From: Roseiarcus sp963717215
Lineage (GTDB): Bacteria > Pseudomonadota > Alphaproteobacteria > Rhizobiales > Beijerinckiaceae
Length of the DNA: 64,000 nt
Direction of reading: 5' to 3'
Assembly: GCA_963717215.1 (NCBI GenBank)
Contig: CAVQVS010000009.1
Span: 434,001-498,000 of the forward strand
Part shown: in pieces, positions 27,591 through 36,191 of the stretch
How positions within the stretch are numbered: the first letter of the stretch is position 1
Layout: each line of letters starts with the position of its first letter
Translations under genes and position numbers: made by a program
The notes under the pieces: generated by a model
What the model was told of the DNA's origin: nothing
Seen by the model: only the letters and a program-made list of their open reading frames with translations
Databases searched by the model: none

Positions 27591-27950
27591 ATGGCTGTAC
27601 ACCACGCGAATATCTTCAAGTCGATGAAGGACATCCGATTTGAGGATACGATTTCCCACCAATGCGGGATAACGATGAACGACAGCGTCGAGGCGCGCGC
27701 CATCGCCGAGGTCATGGAGAAGAAACCCAACGTCACCGTCACCTATCAGCCAGCGCTAATCAGGATCGATGGCAATCCAAAGCTCGAGTTCAAGATGGAC
27801 GAAATCGGCGAGGCGCTGGGTCGGCCGATGACCGCGCATCTATTCGAAATTTCGACGTCGACTCATTATGGCCGCATGGTAATGGTCGACGACAACACGG
27901 TCGTGTGTTTCGGCAACATGGACGATGCGTTAGCCTATATCGAACACTAG
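27591..27950 (+). CDS. prmD: Propane-monooxygenase-type coupling/effector protein (MmoB-like)
   Basis: A 119-residue regulatory protein with the MmoB/DmpM fold pattern: DSVEARAIAEVMEKKPNVTV, PALIRIDGNPKLEFKMDEIG and STHYGRMVMVDDNTVVCF. Such proteins bind the hydroxylase and tune oxygen activation and substrate access. It is 56 bases after the beta subunit, with a GGAGACAAAA ribosome site. Confidence 0.93.
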   Translation: MAVHHANIFKSMKDIRFEDTISHQCGITMNDSVEARAIAEVMEKKPNVTVTYQPALIRIDGNPKLEFKMDEIGEALGRPMTAHLFEISTSTHYGRMVMVDDNTVVCFGNMDDALAYIEH

Positions 27951-27957
27951 CCGTTGA

Positions 27958-27979
27958 AGGCCGGCGCGAGCGCCGGCCT
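27958..27979. terminator. Stable hairpin after the coupling-protein gene
   Basis: AGGCCGGCGC and GCGCCGGCCT form perfect 10-bp arms separated by two bases, eight bases past the stop. No T-run follows. It may stabilise the upstream message or reduce transcription into the amidohydrolase gene. Confidence 0.6.
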
Positions 27980-28059
27980 CGTTCCGAACCAGGCTGGCAA
28001 GACGACCGGCCTTCGATGACGCAAGAATCGCCCGCATGACGGGATAGGGAGAAATCGCC

Positions 28060-29172
28060 ATGTACAGGACTGCGAACGGTGAAGAGATATTCGTCATCGA
28101 CGGGCATACGCATTTTTGGGACGGCAGCCCGGCCAACCAGAAGAATATTCATGGCAAGCAGTTCATCGAATGCTTCTACGCCTATCATTCCAATTTGAGT
28201 CCCGCCGTCCGAGAAATGGACGCTGGAGAAATTTTCGAAATACGACGCTAAGACGATGCATGACGACTTGTTCGTTCACGGTTACGACGACATGGCGATT
28301 TTGCAGCCGACCTATCTCGGGGATTTCTACAAGCACGGATTCAACACAACCGAACGCAACGCGGCGATGAAGAAAAGCCACCCGGAGCGTTTCATTCTCA
28401 ACAGCGCCTTCGATCCACGCGATGGCTCAAAGGGCCTAGAGGCGTTGCACGAGAATTGCGAGAAATATCATCCCAAGGGAGTCAAGCTCTATACCGCGGA
28501 ATGGAAGGGCGACTCGAAGGGTTACAAGCTGACTGACAAGGAATCCTACAAGTTTCTCGAGGCCGCGCAAAAGTCGGCATAAAAAACATCCACGTTCACA
28601 AAGGTCCGACGATCATTCCCTTAAACCGCGACGCGTTCGACGTCGCGGACATCGACGATGTCGCCACATCGTTCCAGGACCTGAACTTCATCGTCGAGCA
28701 TTGCGGCCTCCCGCGTCTTGACGATTTCTGCTGGATCGCCACGCAGGAGACCAACGTTTACGGCGGCCTCGCCGTCGTGTTGCCGTTCATTCACACCCGT
28801 CCCGGCTACTTCGGCCATATCATGTCCGAGCTCTTGTTCTGGATCGGACCGGACAAGATCCTGTACGGCAGTGACTATGGCATATGGACTCCGAAATGGC
28901 TGATCGACAAATTCATGGCCTTCGAAATTCCGAGGAGGAGACGAAGGAGACCGGGTCGGTTCTGACGCTCGAGACGAAGGAAGAAGATTTTGGGCCTCAA
29001 TGCGGCTCGGCTGTATGACATCGACATTGCGGCGCAGAAGAAGAAGATCGAGGCGGCGGGCGGATACGCGCATCTCGCACGAATCCGTCCACGCTCCCGA
29101 GTGAAGAGCCATGCGGGACGTCGATCAGCGCCGACCGCAAGGCGGAGGTTTGGCGGCGATTGGAAACAGTGA
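28060..29172 (+). pseudogene. Amidohydrolase-2 family protein of the monooxygenase operon, with several frameshifts
   Basis: Pieces in different frames together make one amidohydrolase of the kind found in Mim/Prm clusters. MYRTANGEEIFVIDGHTHFW opens it with the metal-binding HxH. MHDDLFVHGYDDMAILQPTY, HPERFILNSAFDPRDG, HPKGVKLYTAEWKGDSKG, IKNIHVHKGPTI, LNFIVEHCGLPRL and ILYGSDYGIWTPKWL follow, and GLNAARLYDIDI comes near the end. Breaks lie near 28224, 28577 (a missing G), 28935 (one base missing) and 28980 (one base extra). All catalytic blocks are present, so decay is recent or the breaks are sequence errors. The 3' end is uncertain because of an alternative stop at 29103. Its biochemical role in alkane oxidation is not known. 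Confidence 0.8.
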
Positions 29173-29881
29173 CCGATCCGGAACTCGACGAGCCGGTCAC
29201 CGAGCTTGAGTTCGTCACCCGGGCGGATGTGGACGCTGACAATTGCGTCCACATCGAATTTCGCCTGCCGACATATTGGTGCGCGGCAAACTTCTCGTTC
29301 CTGATGGCCGACGACATGCGCATGCTGTCAAGGAATTGCCCTGGGTCGCCGACGTAAGCATTGTACTCGGCGAACATATGTACGCCGACAAGATCAATGC
29401 CGGGCTCGCGCGAGGACTGAGCTTCCAGGAAACGTTCGGGGCGGAAGCGGACGGCGATCTTGATGAGGTGCGACGGACCTTCCTGTTGAAGGCTTTTCAG
29501 CGGCGTCAGGCGGCGCTGCTGGCGCACCTCATCGAGGCGGGCCGGGACGCAGCGACGCTGGTCGAAATGACGCTCGACGAGCTTGTTCACCTTAGAGTGG
29601 ACGAGGAGGGCGCTCGGCTGCGGGCACGCTATCTTGAGCGGCGGTCAGTCGTGTCAGGGCCACTCTCCACGTCACGAGCGTTCGACGATACGGACGGCGA
29701 CCCACTGCAGGTCGAAACGTTATCGACCTACGTCCGCACGCTGCGCAGGGTCGACGTCAATGCCGAATTCAACAGCGCGCTTTGCCGCGGCCTGTTGCAC
29801 GCGCGCTTTGACACCGAGACGCCGCTATCGACAAAAATTCGGCGACCCGAAGAATCCCGAGTGTCTGTGCAAGACGTGTAA
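29111..29881 (+). pseudogene. DUF59/MIP18-like metal-sulfur assembly protein, frameshifted
   Basis: A protein fragment reading VTDPELDEPVTELEFVTRADV is the typical DUF59 core. After a frame change at about 29321 it continues ELPWVADVSIVLGEHMYADK and then a helical region of about 150 residues. An extra A in the AAAAA at 29832-29836 hides a C-terminal KFGDPKNPECLCKTC, which carries a CxCxxC motif. The start is unclear: the ATG at 29111 is in a different frame from the DUF59 core. DUF59 genes accompany Mim/Prm operons and may help metal insertion. As with the amidohydrolase, error and true decay cannot be told apart here. Confidence 0.7.
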
Positions 29882-29899
29882 CTTCACGAGGATGCGACG

Positions 29900-31537
29900 A
29901 TGCCTAAGATCATGCTGCACGATGCTGAGGCCAGAGAGGCCCTAGGTCGCGGCGTCGCCAAGCTTACCAAGGCCGTCGGCGGCACGCTCGGTCCCCGCGG
30001 CATGAACGCGGTCATGGACCGCCCGATCGGCACCCCGCTCGTGTCTCGTGATGGAGTCAGCATTGCCAGCGAGATCGAGCTCGAATGCCCATTCGAGAAC
30101 ATGGGCGCTCAGGTTGTTCGCGAAGTCTCGAAGCAGACCAACGAAATCGCCGGCGACGGAACGACGACCGCGACCGTGCTCGCCAATTTCCTGGTGCAGA
30201 ACGGTCTTGCCTTGCTTGCCGAGGGCGCCAATCCCGTGGAATTGGTCGAGGGCCTTGAACTGGCTGTTGAGGAGACCATCGAGGCGCTCAAGCGCTCGGC
30301 CAAGAGCGTCGACGGCGGGAAGGGTCTTCGGGCTATCGCAAGCATCGCGGCCAATGATTCCAAGCTCGGCGAGATGGTCGCAGAAGCCTTCGAACGCGCC
30401 GGCAACCACGGCATCGTCGCGGTCGAGTTTGGCGCGACCGTCGAGACGACGCTGGAAGTGATTGAAGGCATGGCTTTCGAGCGTGGCTATCTGTCGCATC
30501 ACATGGTGACGGACGTCGAGCGGATGCAGGTCGTTCTCGACAATCCCTACATCCTGATGACCGATCAGAAAATACAGTCGATCGACGAGCTGACCGGTGT
30601 TTTCTCGCTCATCGAGAAGAGCCGTCGACCGCTACTGATCATTGCGGAGGAAGTCGCGCCTTCGGTGATTATGATGCTCTTGTCACGGCGCGAAAAAGAT
30701 AACTTCAAGGTCGCCGCCATTCATCCGCCGGAATATGGCCATTGGCGCAAGGCGATGCTGGACGACATCGCTGTCACTACTGGGGGCAAGGTGATCTCGC
30801 GGGACCTTGGCGGCACCGTTGAGCGTGCGCGACTGGATGACCTCGGCTCGGCGCGCCAGGTGCGAATCTCGTCGACGAAGACGTTGATCACAGCGGGGCA
30901 GGGCAGGCCCAAGGAAATTCAAGCCCGGCGCGAGCAGGTGTCACGTCAGTTCGACGCGGCCCCGGAAAACGTAGAGCGCGACAAGTTCCAGGAGCGTCTC
31001 GCGAAGCTGTCCGGCGGCACGGCGATGATTCTGGCGGGCGGGGCCACCCCGGTCGAGCAGAAGCGCAAAGCGCAATTGATCGAAGACTCGATCAACGCAA
31101 CGCGCGCGGCGATCGAAGAGGGCGTTGTGCCAGGCGGCGGCGTCGCGCTGATGCGCGCTGCGCCGGAACTTGACGGTCTGATCAAGAAGTTGAAAGGCGC
31201 CGCCAAGCAGGGCGCCACACTTGTCCAGCGTTCCCTGAGCCACCCCTTCGCTTGCATCGTCGCCAATAGCGGCCGCGATAGCGCAGCCGCAGTCGCCAAG
31301 GTTGCGAAGGCGACCAACGGCCACGGCTTCGACGCGCGCAGCGGAGAGACGGTTGACATGGTCAAGGCCGGCATCATCGATCCCGTAAAGGTCAGCTACT
31401 GTGCTGTCCGCAACGCCGGATCCGTCGCCGCCTTGATCCTGACGACGCAAACACTGATCGCCAAAAAGCCTGATGACTACGACATCACCGCGGCCCCGGC
31501 GCGTGGCGGGGGCGCTGAACTGCTCGGACGCCCTTGA
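29900..31537 (+). CDS. GroEL-like chaperonin of the monooxygenase operon (MimG/PrmG type)
   Basis: A 545-residue Hsp60. Conserved parts include LGPRGMNAVMD, SRDGVSIASEIELECPFENMG, the ATP-site motif AGDGTTTATVLA and VVPGGGVALMRA. It diverges from housekeeping GroEL in the apical domain and ends GGGAELLGRP instead of a GGM-repeat tail. Chaperonins of this type are encoded with propane monooxygenases and are needed for productive folding of the hydroxylase in mycobacterial MimABCD systems. No groES lies beside it, so it probably uses the housekeeping co-chaperonin. Confidence 0.92.
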   Translation: MPKIMLHDAEAREALGRGVAKLTKAVGGTLGPRGMNAVMDRPIGTPLVSRDGVSIASEIELECPFENMGAQVVREVSKQTNEIAGDGTTTATVLANFLVQNGLALLAEGANPVELVEGLELAVEETIEALKRSAKSVDGGKGLRAIASIAANDSKLGEMVAEAFERAGNHGIVAVEFGATVETTLEVIEGMAFERGYLSHHMVTDVERMQVVLDNPYILMTDQKIQSIDELTGVFSLIEKSRRPLLIIAEEVAPSVIMMLLSRREKDNFKVAAIHPPEYGHWRKAMLDDIAVTTGGKVISRDLGGTVERARLDDLGSARQVRISSTKTLITAGQGRPKEIQARREQVSRQFDAAPENVERDKFQERLAKLSGGTAMILAGGATPVEQKRKAQLIEDSINATRAAIEEGVVPGGGVALMRAAPELDGLIKKLKGAAKQGATLVQRSLSHPFACIVANSGRDSAAAVAKVAKATNGHGFDARSGETVDMVKAGIIDPVKVSYCAVRNAGSVAALILTTQTLIAKKPDDYDITAAPARGGGAELLGRP

Positions 31538-31998
31538 GGCTGGTGATCCGCAAGGCGCCACGCCTACGAGGGCTGGAAACTGGAGACCCGGGTAGATCAG
31601 CACCTTCAGAGTTCTCCGTTCACGATAGCCCTGAGCGTCGTTGAGCCAGGCTCGGATTTTAACGCAAGAGGCTAACGAACCGGAGCATCGTCCGGCGTCA
31701 CGGGTCCTTCCTCCCGTGCCGCCTGCCGTGCGCAGCCGGAGCGCCGAACTTCCTGCAGTCGGGCGATTCTAAACCTCGTACATATGAGAGGACTATTGCA
31801 TGGATGCGTGCATCGGTCGGGCGGCTCTTGCGGGCTGAAGAGTGCCAGGCGCCAGGAGACGAAGGCCGCCCTTGCCGAGGGGAACCATCCGGGAACTCGG
31901 CCCACGGATTTCGCATGGTTCTTCGCGCCATGTTGCGCAAACGTTCGCTGATCCGTGACAAACAAGCTAACGATTTAAATTGTCATAGCGCAAGAAAC
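31538..31998. other. Intergenic region, end of the monooxygenase cluster
   Basis: About 460 bases between the chaperonin gene and an IS6 transposase remnant. I found no gene and no clear terminator hairpin. It probably marks the insertion boundary of the following island. Confidence 0.4.
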
Positions 31999-32223
31999 TC
32001 AGAGGCTGGATGGTGGTGGACGCCGCTTCCTCAATTCCGCAACAATGATCGGTCCGAAATGATTCACCCAGCGTCGGACCGTCTCGTACGAAATTACAAC
32101 TCCGCGCTCGGCGAGCACATCCTCGACGTCACAAAGGCTGAGCGGGAACCAAAGATAAAGCCAAATCGCCCGGTGAATGATCTCCGGACGGAACCGATAT
32201 TCGGTGTGGCTGACTTTCGGCAT
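31999..32223 (-). pseudogene. IS6-family transposase N-terminal remnant
   Basis: A 74-residue frame matches the start of IS6-family transposases: FRPEIIHRAIWLYLWFPLSL, then DVEDVLAERGVVISYETVRRW and NHFGPIIVAELRKR. The helix-turn-helix part is intact but the DDE catalytic domain (about 150 more residues) is absent. No terminal repeats could be matched. A second remnant of the same family lies in the opposite orientation at 41816. Confidence 0.8.
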
Positions 32224-32398
32224 GCTCTTCCGCTACCAAGCCGCCAACCCGTGACACCGCCGTCGACGTCGTTCAGACAACTTACGCAAATCACACCGCC
32301 CGAGCGGGCCTAGATAGCCTTGTGACGCTGGCTCCGCGCGTGGTCATCGTCTTGGCTATTGGCGCTCACGCCCAAATCGGCGAAATTCGTGATGGGGT

Positions 32399-33124
32399 TC
32401 ACCGAACGCGCTCATCCATGGAGGCCCGGACCACCTCTCCGGTGTGGGCGACATGCTGTCGCATGAGCTCGCCGGCGCGCCGAGCGTCCCGGCCCTCAAG
32501 CGCGGCGAGGATTAGTGCATGTTCTTGCACCGAGTCGCTCCAGCGCGACTCCGAAAGAATCGCCTGGTAGCGGGCGCGACGGACCCGAGCAATTAATCGG
32601 CCGTGGATGTCGACGATCGCCGAGTTACCCGAAAACCGAACGATCGACGCGTGAAGCTTCTCATTATCGTGGAAATACTCCAAGCGCGCTTTTGTCTTGT
32701 GCCTCTGCTCGATCGCGATCTGCAGCTCACCCAACTTTCCTAAATCGGCCGTCGACATGCGAACCGCCGCCAGTTCGGCCGCCATCCCCTCGACGCCGCC
32801 CAGAGCCTCAAACAGATCGACGATCTCACGGATCGACAACCGGGCGACGTGCGCTCCGCGCCGGGGAATAAGTTCGACGAGTCCTTCGGCCGCAAGGACC
32901 TTTAGAGCTTCGCGAAGGGGGGTTCGCGAGATCTGGAGCTGCACGCAGAGCTCCGACTCGTTGATCCACTCTCCCGCCACAAGCAATCCCTCGACGATCA
33001 AGTCGCGAATCCGCTCCGTCGCCTCGTCGTGCAGTGGGCGGCGGCGAATAGGGAACGTCCCGCCGATTTGCGCGACCGTACGGTCATCACTGAGCGCGGC
33101 GCTTGGGGATGGCGCAACCGACAT
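32399..33124 (-). CDS. GntR-family (FCD/FadR subfamily) transcriptional regulator
   Basis: A 241-residue regulator. The N-terminal winged helix has ATERIRDLIVEGLLVAGEWI and ISRTPLREALKVLAAEGLVE. The C-terminal FCD domain shows helices with YFHDNEKLHASIVRFSGN and VQEHALILAALEGRDA, where D, H and H would bind a metal and an organic-acid ligand. It is divergent from the hydantoinase remnant, with a palindromic candidate operator between them. It probably represses this island until a carboxylate substrate arrives. Confidence 0.88.
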   Translation of the reverse strand: MSVAPSPSAALSDDRTVAQIGGTFPIRRRPLHDEATERIRDLIVEGLLVAGEWINESELCVQLQISRTPLREALKVLAAEGLVELIPRRGAHVARLSIREIVDLFEALGGVEGMAAELAAVRMSTADLGKLGELQIAIEQRHKTKARLEYFHDNEKLHASIVRFSGNSAIVDIHGRLIARVRRARYQAILSESRWSDSVQEHALILAALEGRDARRAGELMRQHVAHTGEVVRASMDERVR

Positions 33125-33226
33125 CTGGAATCTCCGCTACGGCACGCTCCGATTGGAACGGGCCGCGAGGCAGAGATAGCTACTTGACATTCGCCCCGCA
33201 ACCGGCGTACGCCTTTTTTACTCATA

Positions 33227-33242
33227 ATTTTGAATGCAAAAT
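33227..33242. promoter_or_regulatory. Candidate GntR operator 1
   Basis: ATTTTGAATGCAAAAT has perfect 6-bp arms around AATG. The identical 16 bases recur at 39559-39574. It lies about 100 bases upstream of the regulator gene and about 20 bases before the hydantoinase remnant. AT-rich palindromes of this sort are usual targets for FCD-type GntR proteins. Confidence 0.75.
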
Positions 33243-33264
33243 AATGACCTTGAAAGCGACCGGA

Positions 33265-33948
33265 ATGGCGGGGTTCCACCTCGTCATCCGAGGGGGAACG
33301 GCGGCGAGTGCTGCGGACGTGTTCCGAACCAACATCGGTACGCGCGCCAGCCGAATCGCCGCACTCGCCATCGAAGCGAAGTGCGTCTGTAGCGCCCCGC
33401 CGCGCGATCACGCGAGCCAGGCAGCAGTCTGGCCCCGCCTGCGGGCCGGCCTTTTTCAGGTCTTCTCGTCCGACCACGCGCCGTTCCGTTACGACGATCC
33501 AAGGGGCAAGCGGGTCGCGAAGGCGGCGTCGAGCTTTGCCTGCATTCCTAACGGAATTCCGGGCCTGGAGACGCGGCTTTCGCTCCTGTTCTTGGCAGGC
33601 GTGAATGAAGGGCGCATCGACATCTGTCAGTTCGTCGCGTCGACCTCAGCCAATCCCGCTAAGATGTATGGACTCTCTCCTCGGAATGGGTCGATCGCGA
33701 TTGGCGCCGCCGCTGACTTCGCCATGGAACGCGAACCGCGAGGTCACGATCGCCAACGGCAGTCTGCATCACAACGTCGACTACGCTCTCTACGAAGGTA
33801 TGCGCGCGCGCCGCTCGCCGGTGACACGGTCTCGCGGGGCAAAATCCTCTGGTCTGATGGTCAGTTCCAGGCGCCCGGAAACCACGGCCAATTTCTTCGC
33901 TGCGATCCTCGTCAATCAATCCCAGCCCGACGGGGCCAGGAGGCGTGA
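33265..33948 (+). pseudogene. Dihydropyrimidinase/D-hydantoinase remnant
   Basis: The frame starts like a hydantoinase (FHLVIRGGTAASAADVFRTN) but jumps after about 30 residues to the C-terminal third. That part is seen as VFSSDHAPFRYDD, IPNGIPGLETRLSLLFLAGV, FVASTSANPAKMYGL and GSIAIGAAADFA. The last part, REVTIANGSLHHNVDYALYEGM, lies in another frame. The missing middle would contain the HxH and carboxylated-lysine metal sites, so the product cannot be active. It implies that the island once handled cyclic ureides such as hydantoins or dihydropyrimidines. Confidence 0.8.
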
Positions 33949-33950
33949 CC

Positions 33951-35264
33951 ATGAGTTCGACGATCAATCCCGCGCGTCCATTCGATTCGGCCGTCGCCGA
34001 CGCGCCCACCAAGGTGCGCTGGCGCATCTTCCTTCTGATGCTGATGCTGATCGCGATCAACTACATCGATCGCGCATCCATCTCAGTCGCGATGCCGGTG
34101 ATCTCCAAGGAGTTCGATCTCGACCTCAGGATGCAGGGATTCATTCTCAGCTCGTTCTTTCTCACCTACGCGCTGATGCAGATCCCGGGCGGTGCCCTCG
34201 CCGATCGGTTTAAGCCGCGCATTGTAATCGCCGCCGCGACTCTGGGATGGGGATTCTTTCAGGCCATCGCCGCCGTTTCGCCGACCGCCTGGGTGCTGGT
34301 TCTGACGCGGCTCGGCCTCGGCGCCTCTGAGGCGCCGATCTACCCAGCCGGCGGCAAACTGAATGCGATTTGGATGGCCCCCACGGAACGGGCGCGCGGC
34401 GCGACCCTGCTCGACGGCGGCGCGCCGCTCGGGGCGGCGCTCGGCTCCCTGATCATAGCGGGCCTCATTGGAGAATTCGGCTCGTGGCGATTGTCTTTCG
34501 TTGTGGCTGGCGTCGGCACGATGGTCTGCGGCCTCTTTGCGTGGTGGTATATCCGCAACGATCCCGCCGAACATCCCTCGGTCAACCGGGCCGAAGCTGA
34601 TCATATCGCTCAAGCGCACGCCCTCGAAGATTCCCTAACGACGTCGCCGTCGGGATCGAGTGCCTGGGCCTATTTCCGGTATCGGTCGGCGTGGTGCATG
34701 TGCCTCGGCTGGATGTTCTTCAACGCCGTTTTCTATGGCCTCCTGACTTGGATGCCGACCTACTTGTCTGCGGTGCATGGCCTCGACATCAAACAGCTCG
34801 GCGGCGCGCTGTTCTCGATGTTCTTCGCCGGGTTCGTCGGCGAACTGATCGGTGGCCAGATCGGGGACGCGTGGCGCGCGCGGGGGGGCAGACCGAACAC
34901 GGTGTTCAGGACGCTGTTCGGCGTGGCGGCGATCATCGCCTGCCTTTCGATCTTCGGTGCCGCCTATCTGAGCGATCCGCTGACAATCATAGTCTTGCTC
35001 AGTTCGACGCTGTTCTTCCTGCGCTGGTGCGGGATGTATTGGGCGATCCCCGGCATCTTGGCTTCACGCGCGCGGTCAGGATTCCTCGGCGGCTGCATGA
35101 ACCTCGGCGGGAACATCGCGGGAATCACCGTGCCTGTCATCGTTGGCTTTATAGTGCAGGCGACGGGGTCATACTTTCCAGCCCTGATCTTCTTTGCCTG
35201 CGCGGCGGCCGCGCTTTTCGTTTGCTCGATGCTGATCGATTACAGCGGCAAGCTGGCGGTCTGA
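33951..35264 (+). CDS. MFS transporter, anion:cation symporter (ACS) family
   Basis: A 437-residue permease with about 12 hydrophobic segments; AGGAGG at 33938-33943 supports the ATG at 33951. Family motifs include INYIDRASISVAMPVI in helix 1, GGALADRFKPRIV between helices 2 and 3, and LGLGASEAPIYPAG in helix 4. ACS members import organic anions such as sugar acids, tartrate and phthalate derivatives. Placed between the hydantoinase remnant and an arylmalonate-decarboxylase-like gene, it probably brings in the carboxylate substrate of the island. Confidence 0.88.
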   Translation: MSSTINPARPFDSAVADAPTKVRWRIFLLMLMLIAINYIDRASISVAMPVISKEFDLDLRMQGFILSSFFLTYALMQIPGGALADRFKPRIVIAAATLGWGFFQAIAAVSPTAWVLVLTRLGLGASEAPIYPAGGKLNAIWMAPTERARGATLLDGGAPLGAALGSLIIAGLIGEFGSWRLSFVVAGVGTMVCGLFAWWYIRNDPAEHPSVNRAEADHIAQAHALEDSLTTSPSGSSAWAYFRYRSAWCMCLGWMFFNAVFYGLLTWMPTYLSAVHGLDIKQLGGALFSMFFAGFVGELIGGQIGDAWRARGGRPNTVFRTLFGVAAIIACLSIFGAAYLSDPLTIIVLLSSTLFFLRWCGMYWAIPGILASRARSGFLGGCMNLGGNIAGITVPVIVGFIVQATGSYFPALIFFACAAAALFVCSMLIDYSGKLAV

Positions 35265-35305
35265 AACCGCTGCAGCCCAATCGGAATTCGCAATCGGAGA
35301 CGCAA

Positions 35306-36118
35306 GTGCCTGAATCCATTCGACTCGGAATGCTGACCCCTTCGTCAAATACGATCCTTGAGCCCGTGACGACGGCCATGCTGTCCGGGGTGCCCAACAT
35401 CACGGCTCATTTCAGCCGTTTCAGGGTCACCGAGATTGCGATCGCCGACTCCTCCGACCGTCAGTTCGACGAGGGCGAGATCCTGAGAGCAGCGGACTTG
35501 CTCGCCCACGCCAAGGTCAATGTCATCGCCTGGAACGGGACCTCGGCGAGCTGGCTGGGCTTCGAGCGGGACGAGCAGCTTTGCGAGCGAATTGTCTCAG
35601 CGACAGGAATTGCAGCGGGTACGTCGGTCCTGGCCTTTCGAGAAATCTTCCAGCGGACCGGCGTTTCGCGCGTCGGGCTCGTCACGCCTTATGTCGCCAA
35701 TGTGCAGGCGAAAATAATCGACACTTGGCGCAAGGCCGGCGTGTTTTGTCCATCCGAGCGCCACTCGGGCCTTCGCGAGAATTTCGCGTTCGCCGACATC
35801 TCTGAACGCGACGTTGCCGACATGGCGCGGGCGGTCGCACAAGAGGGCGTTGATGCGGTGGCGATCGTCTGCACCAATATGCGCGGCGCCGGGCTAGCTG
35901 AGGAGCTGGAGGCGGAGCTCGGCGTTCCGGTCTATGATTCGATCGCAACGACGCTGTGGAAGAGCCTCTTGCTCGCTGGCGCCGCTCCGGCTCAAATCCG
36001 GGGTTGGGGCAGCCTCTTCTCCAACGCCCTTCTTGCTTCGGCCCAGGTTGGGCAGAAAGCGCCATCGGCCGCCCCAGATTCGGGGCCATCCCCGTTGGCG
36101 ACGGCCATGCCGAGCTGA
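35306..36118 (+). CDS. Arylmalonate decarboxylase/maleate isomerase-like enzyme
   Basis: A 270-residue protein of the Asp/Glu racemase superfamily from a GTG at 35306 with GGAGACGC before it. The first catalytic site has G78-T79-S80-x-S82 (AWNGTSASW) in place of a cysteine, and the second keeps C189 (AIVCTNMRG). A single cysteine plus a GTS-x-S oxyanion loop is the pattern of arylmalonate decarboxylase, while racemases and maleate isomerases have two cysteines. It may therefore decarboxylate or isomerise a malonate-like acid. The substrate is unproven. It lies 41 bases after the permease. Confidence 0.78.
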   Translation: MPESIRLGMLTPSSNTILEPVTTAMLSGVPNITAHFSRFRVTEIAIADSSDRQFDEGEILRAADLLAHAKVNVIAWNGTSASWLGFERDEQLCERIVSATGIAAGTSVLAFREIFQRTGVSRVGLVTPYVANVQAKIIDTWRKAGVFCPSERHSGLRENFAFADISERDVADMARAVAQEGVDAVAIVCTNMRGAGLAEELEAELGVPVYDSIATTLWKSLLLAGAAPAQIRGWGSLFSNALLASAQVGQKAPSAAPDSGPSPLATAMPS

Positions 36119-36191
36119 CGGCGACGATCTTTGCGATCAACGAAACCTCTGTCGTTCATGTCGGGCGGCAGAAATTAGGGAGTGAAAAAAA

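Noticed and set aside
33244..33264. ATG at 33244 as the start of the hydantoinase remnant
   Set aside because: It lies two bases after the palindromic operator with no ribosome site. The ATG at 33265 fits the family start better.
34691..35305. Longer version of the AMDase-like protein starting inside the permease gene
   Set aside because: The added residues are an out-of-frame translation of the MFS gene. The GTG at 35306 has its own ribosome site.
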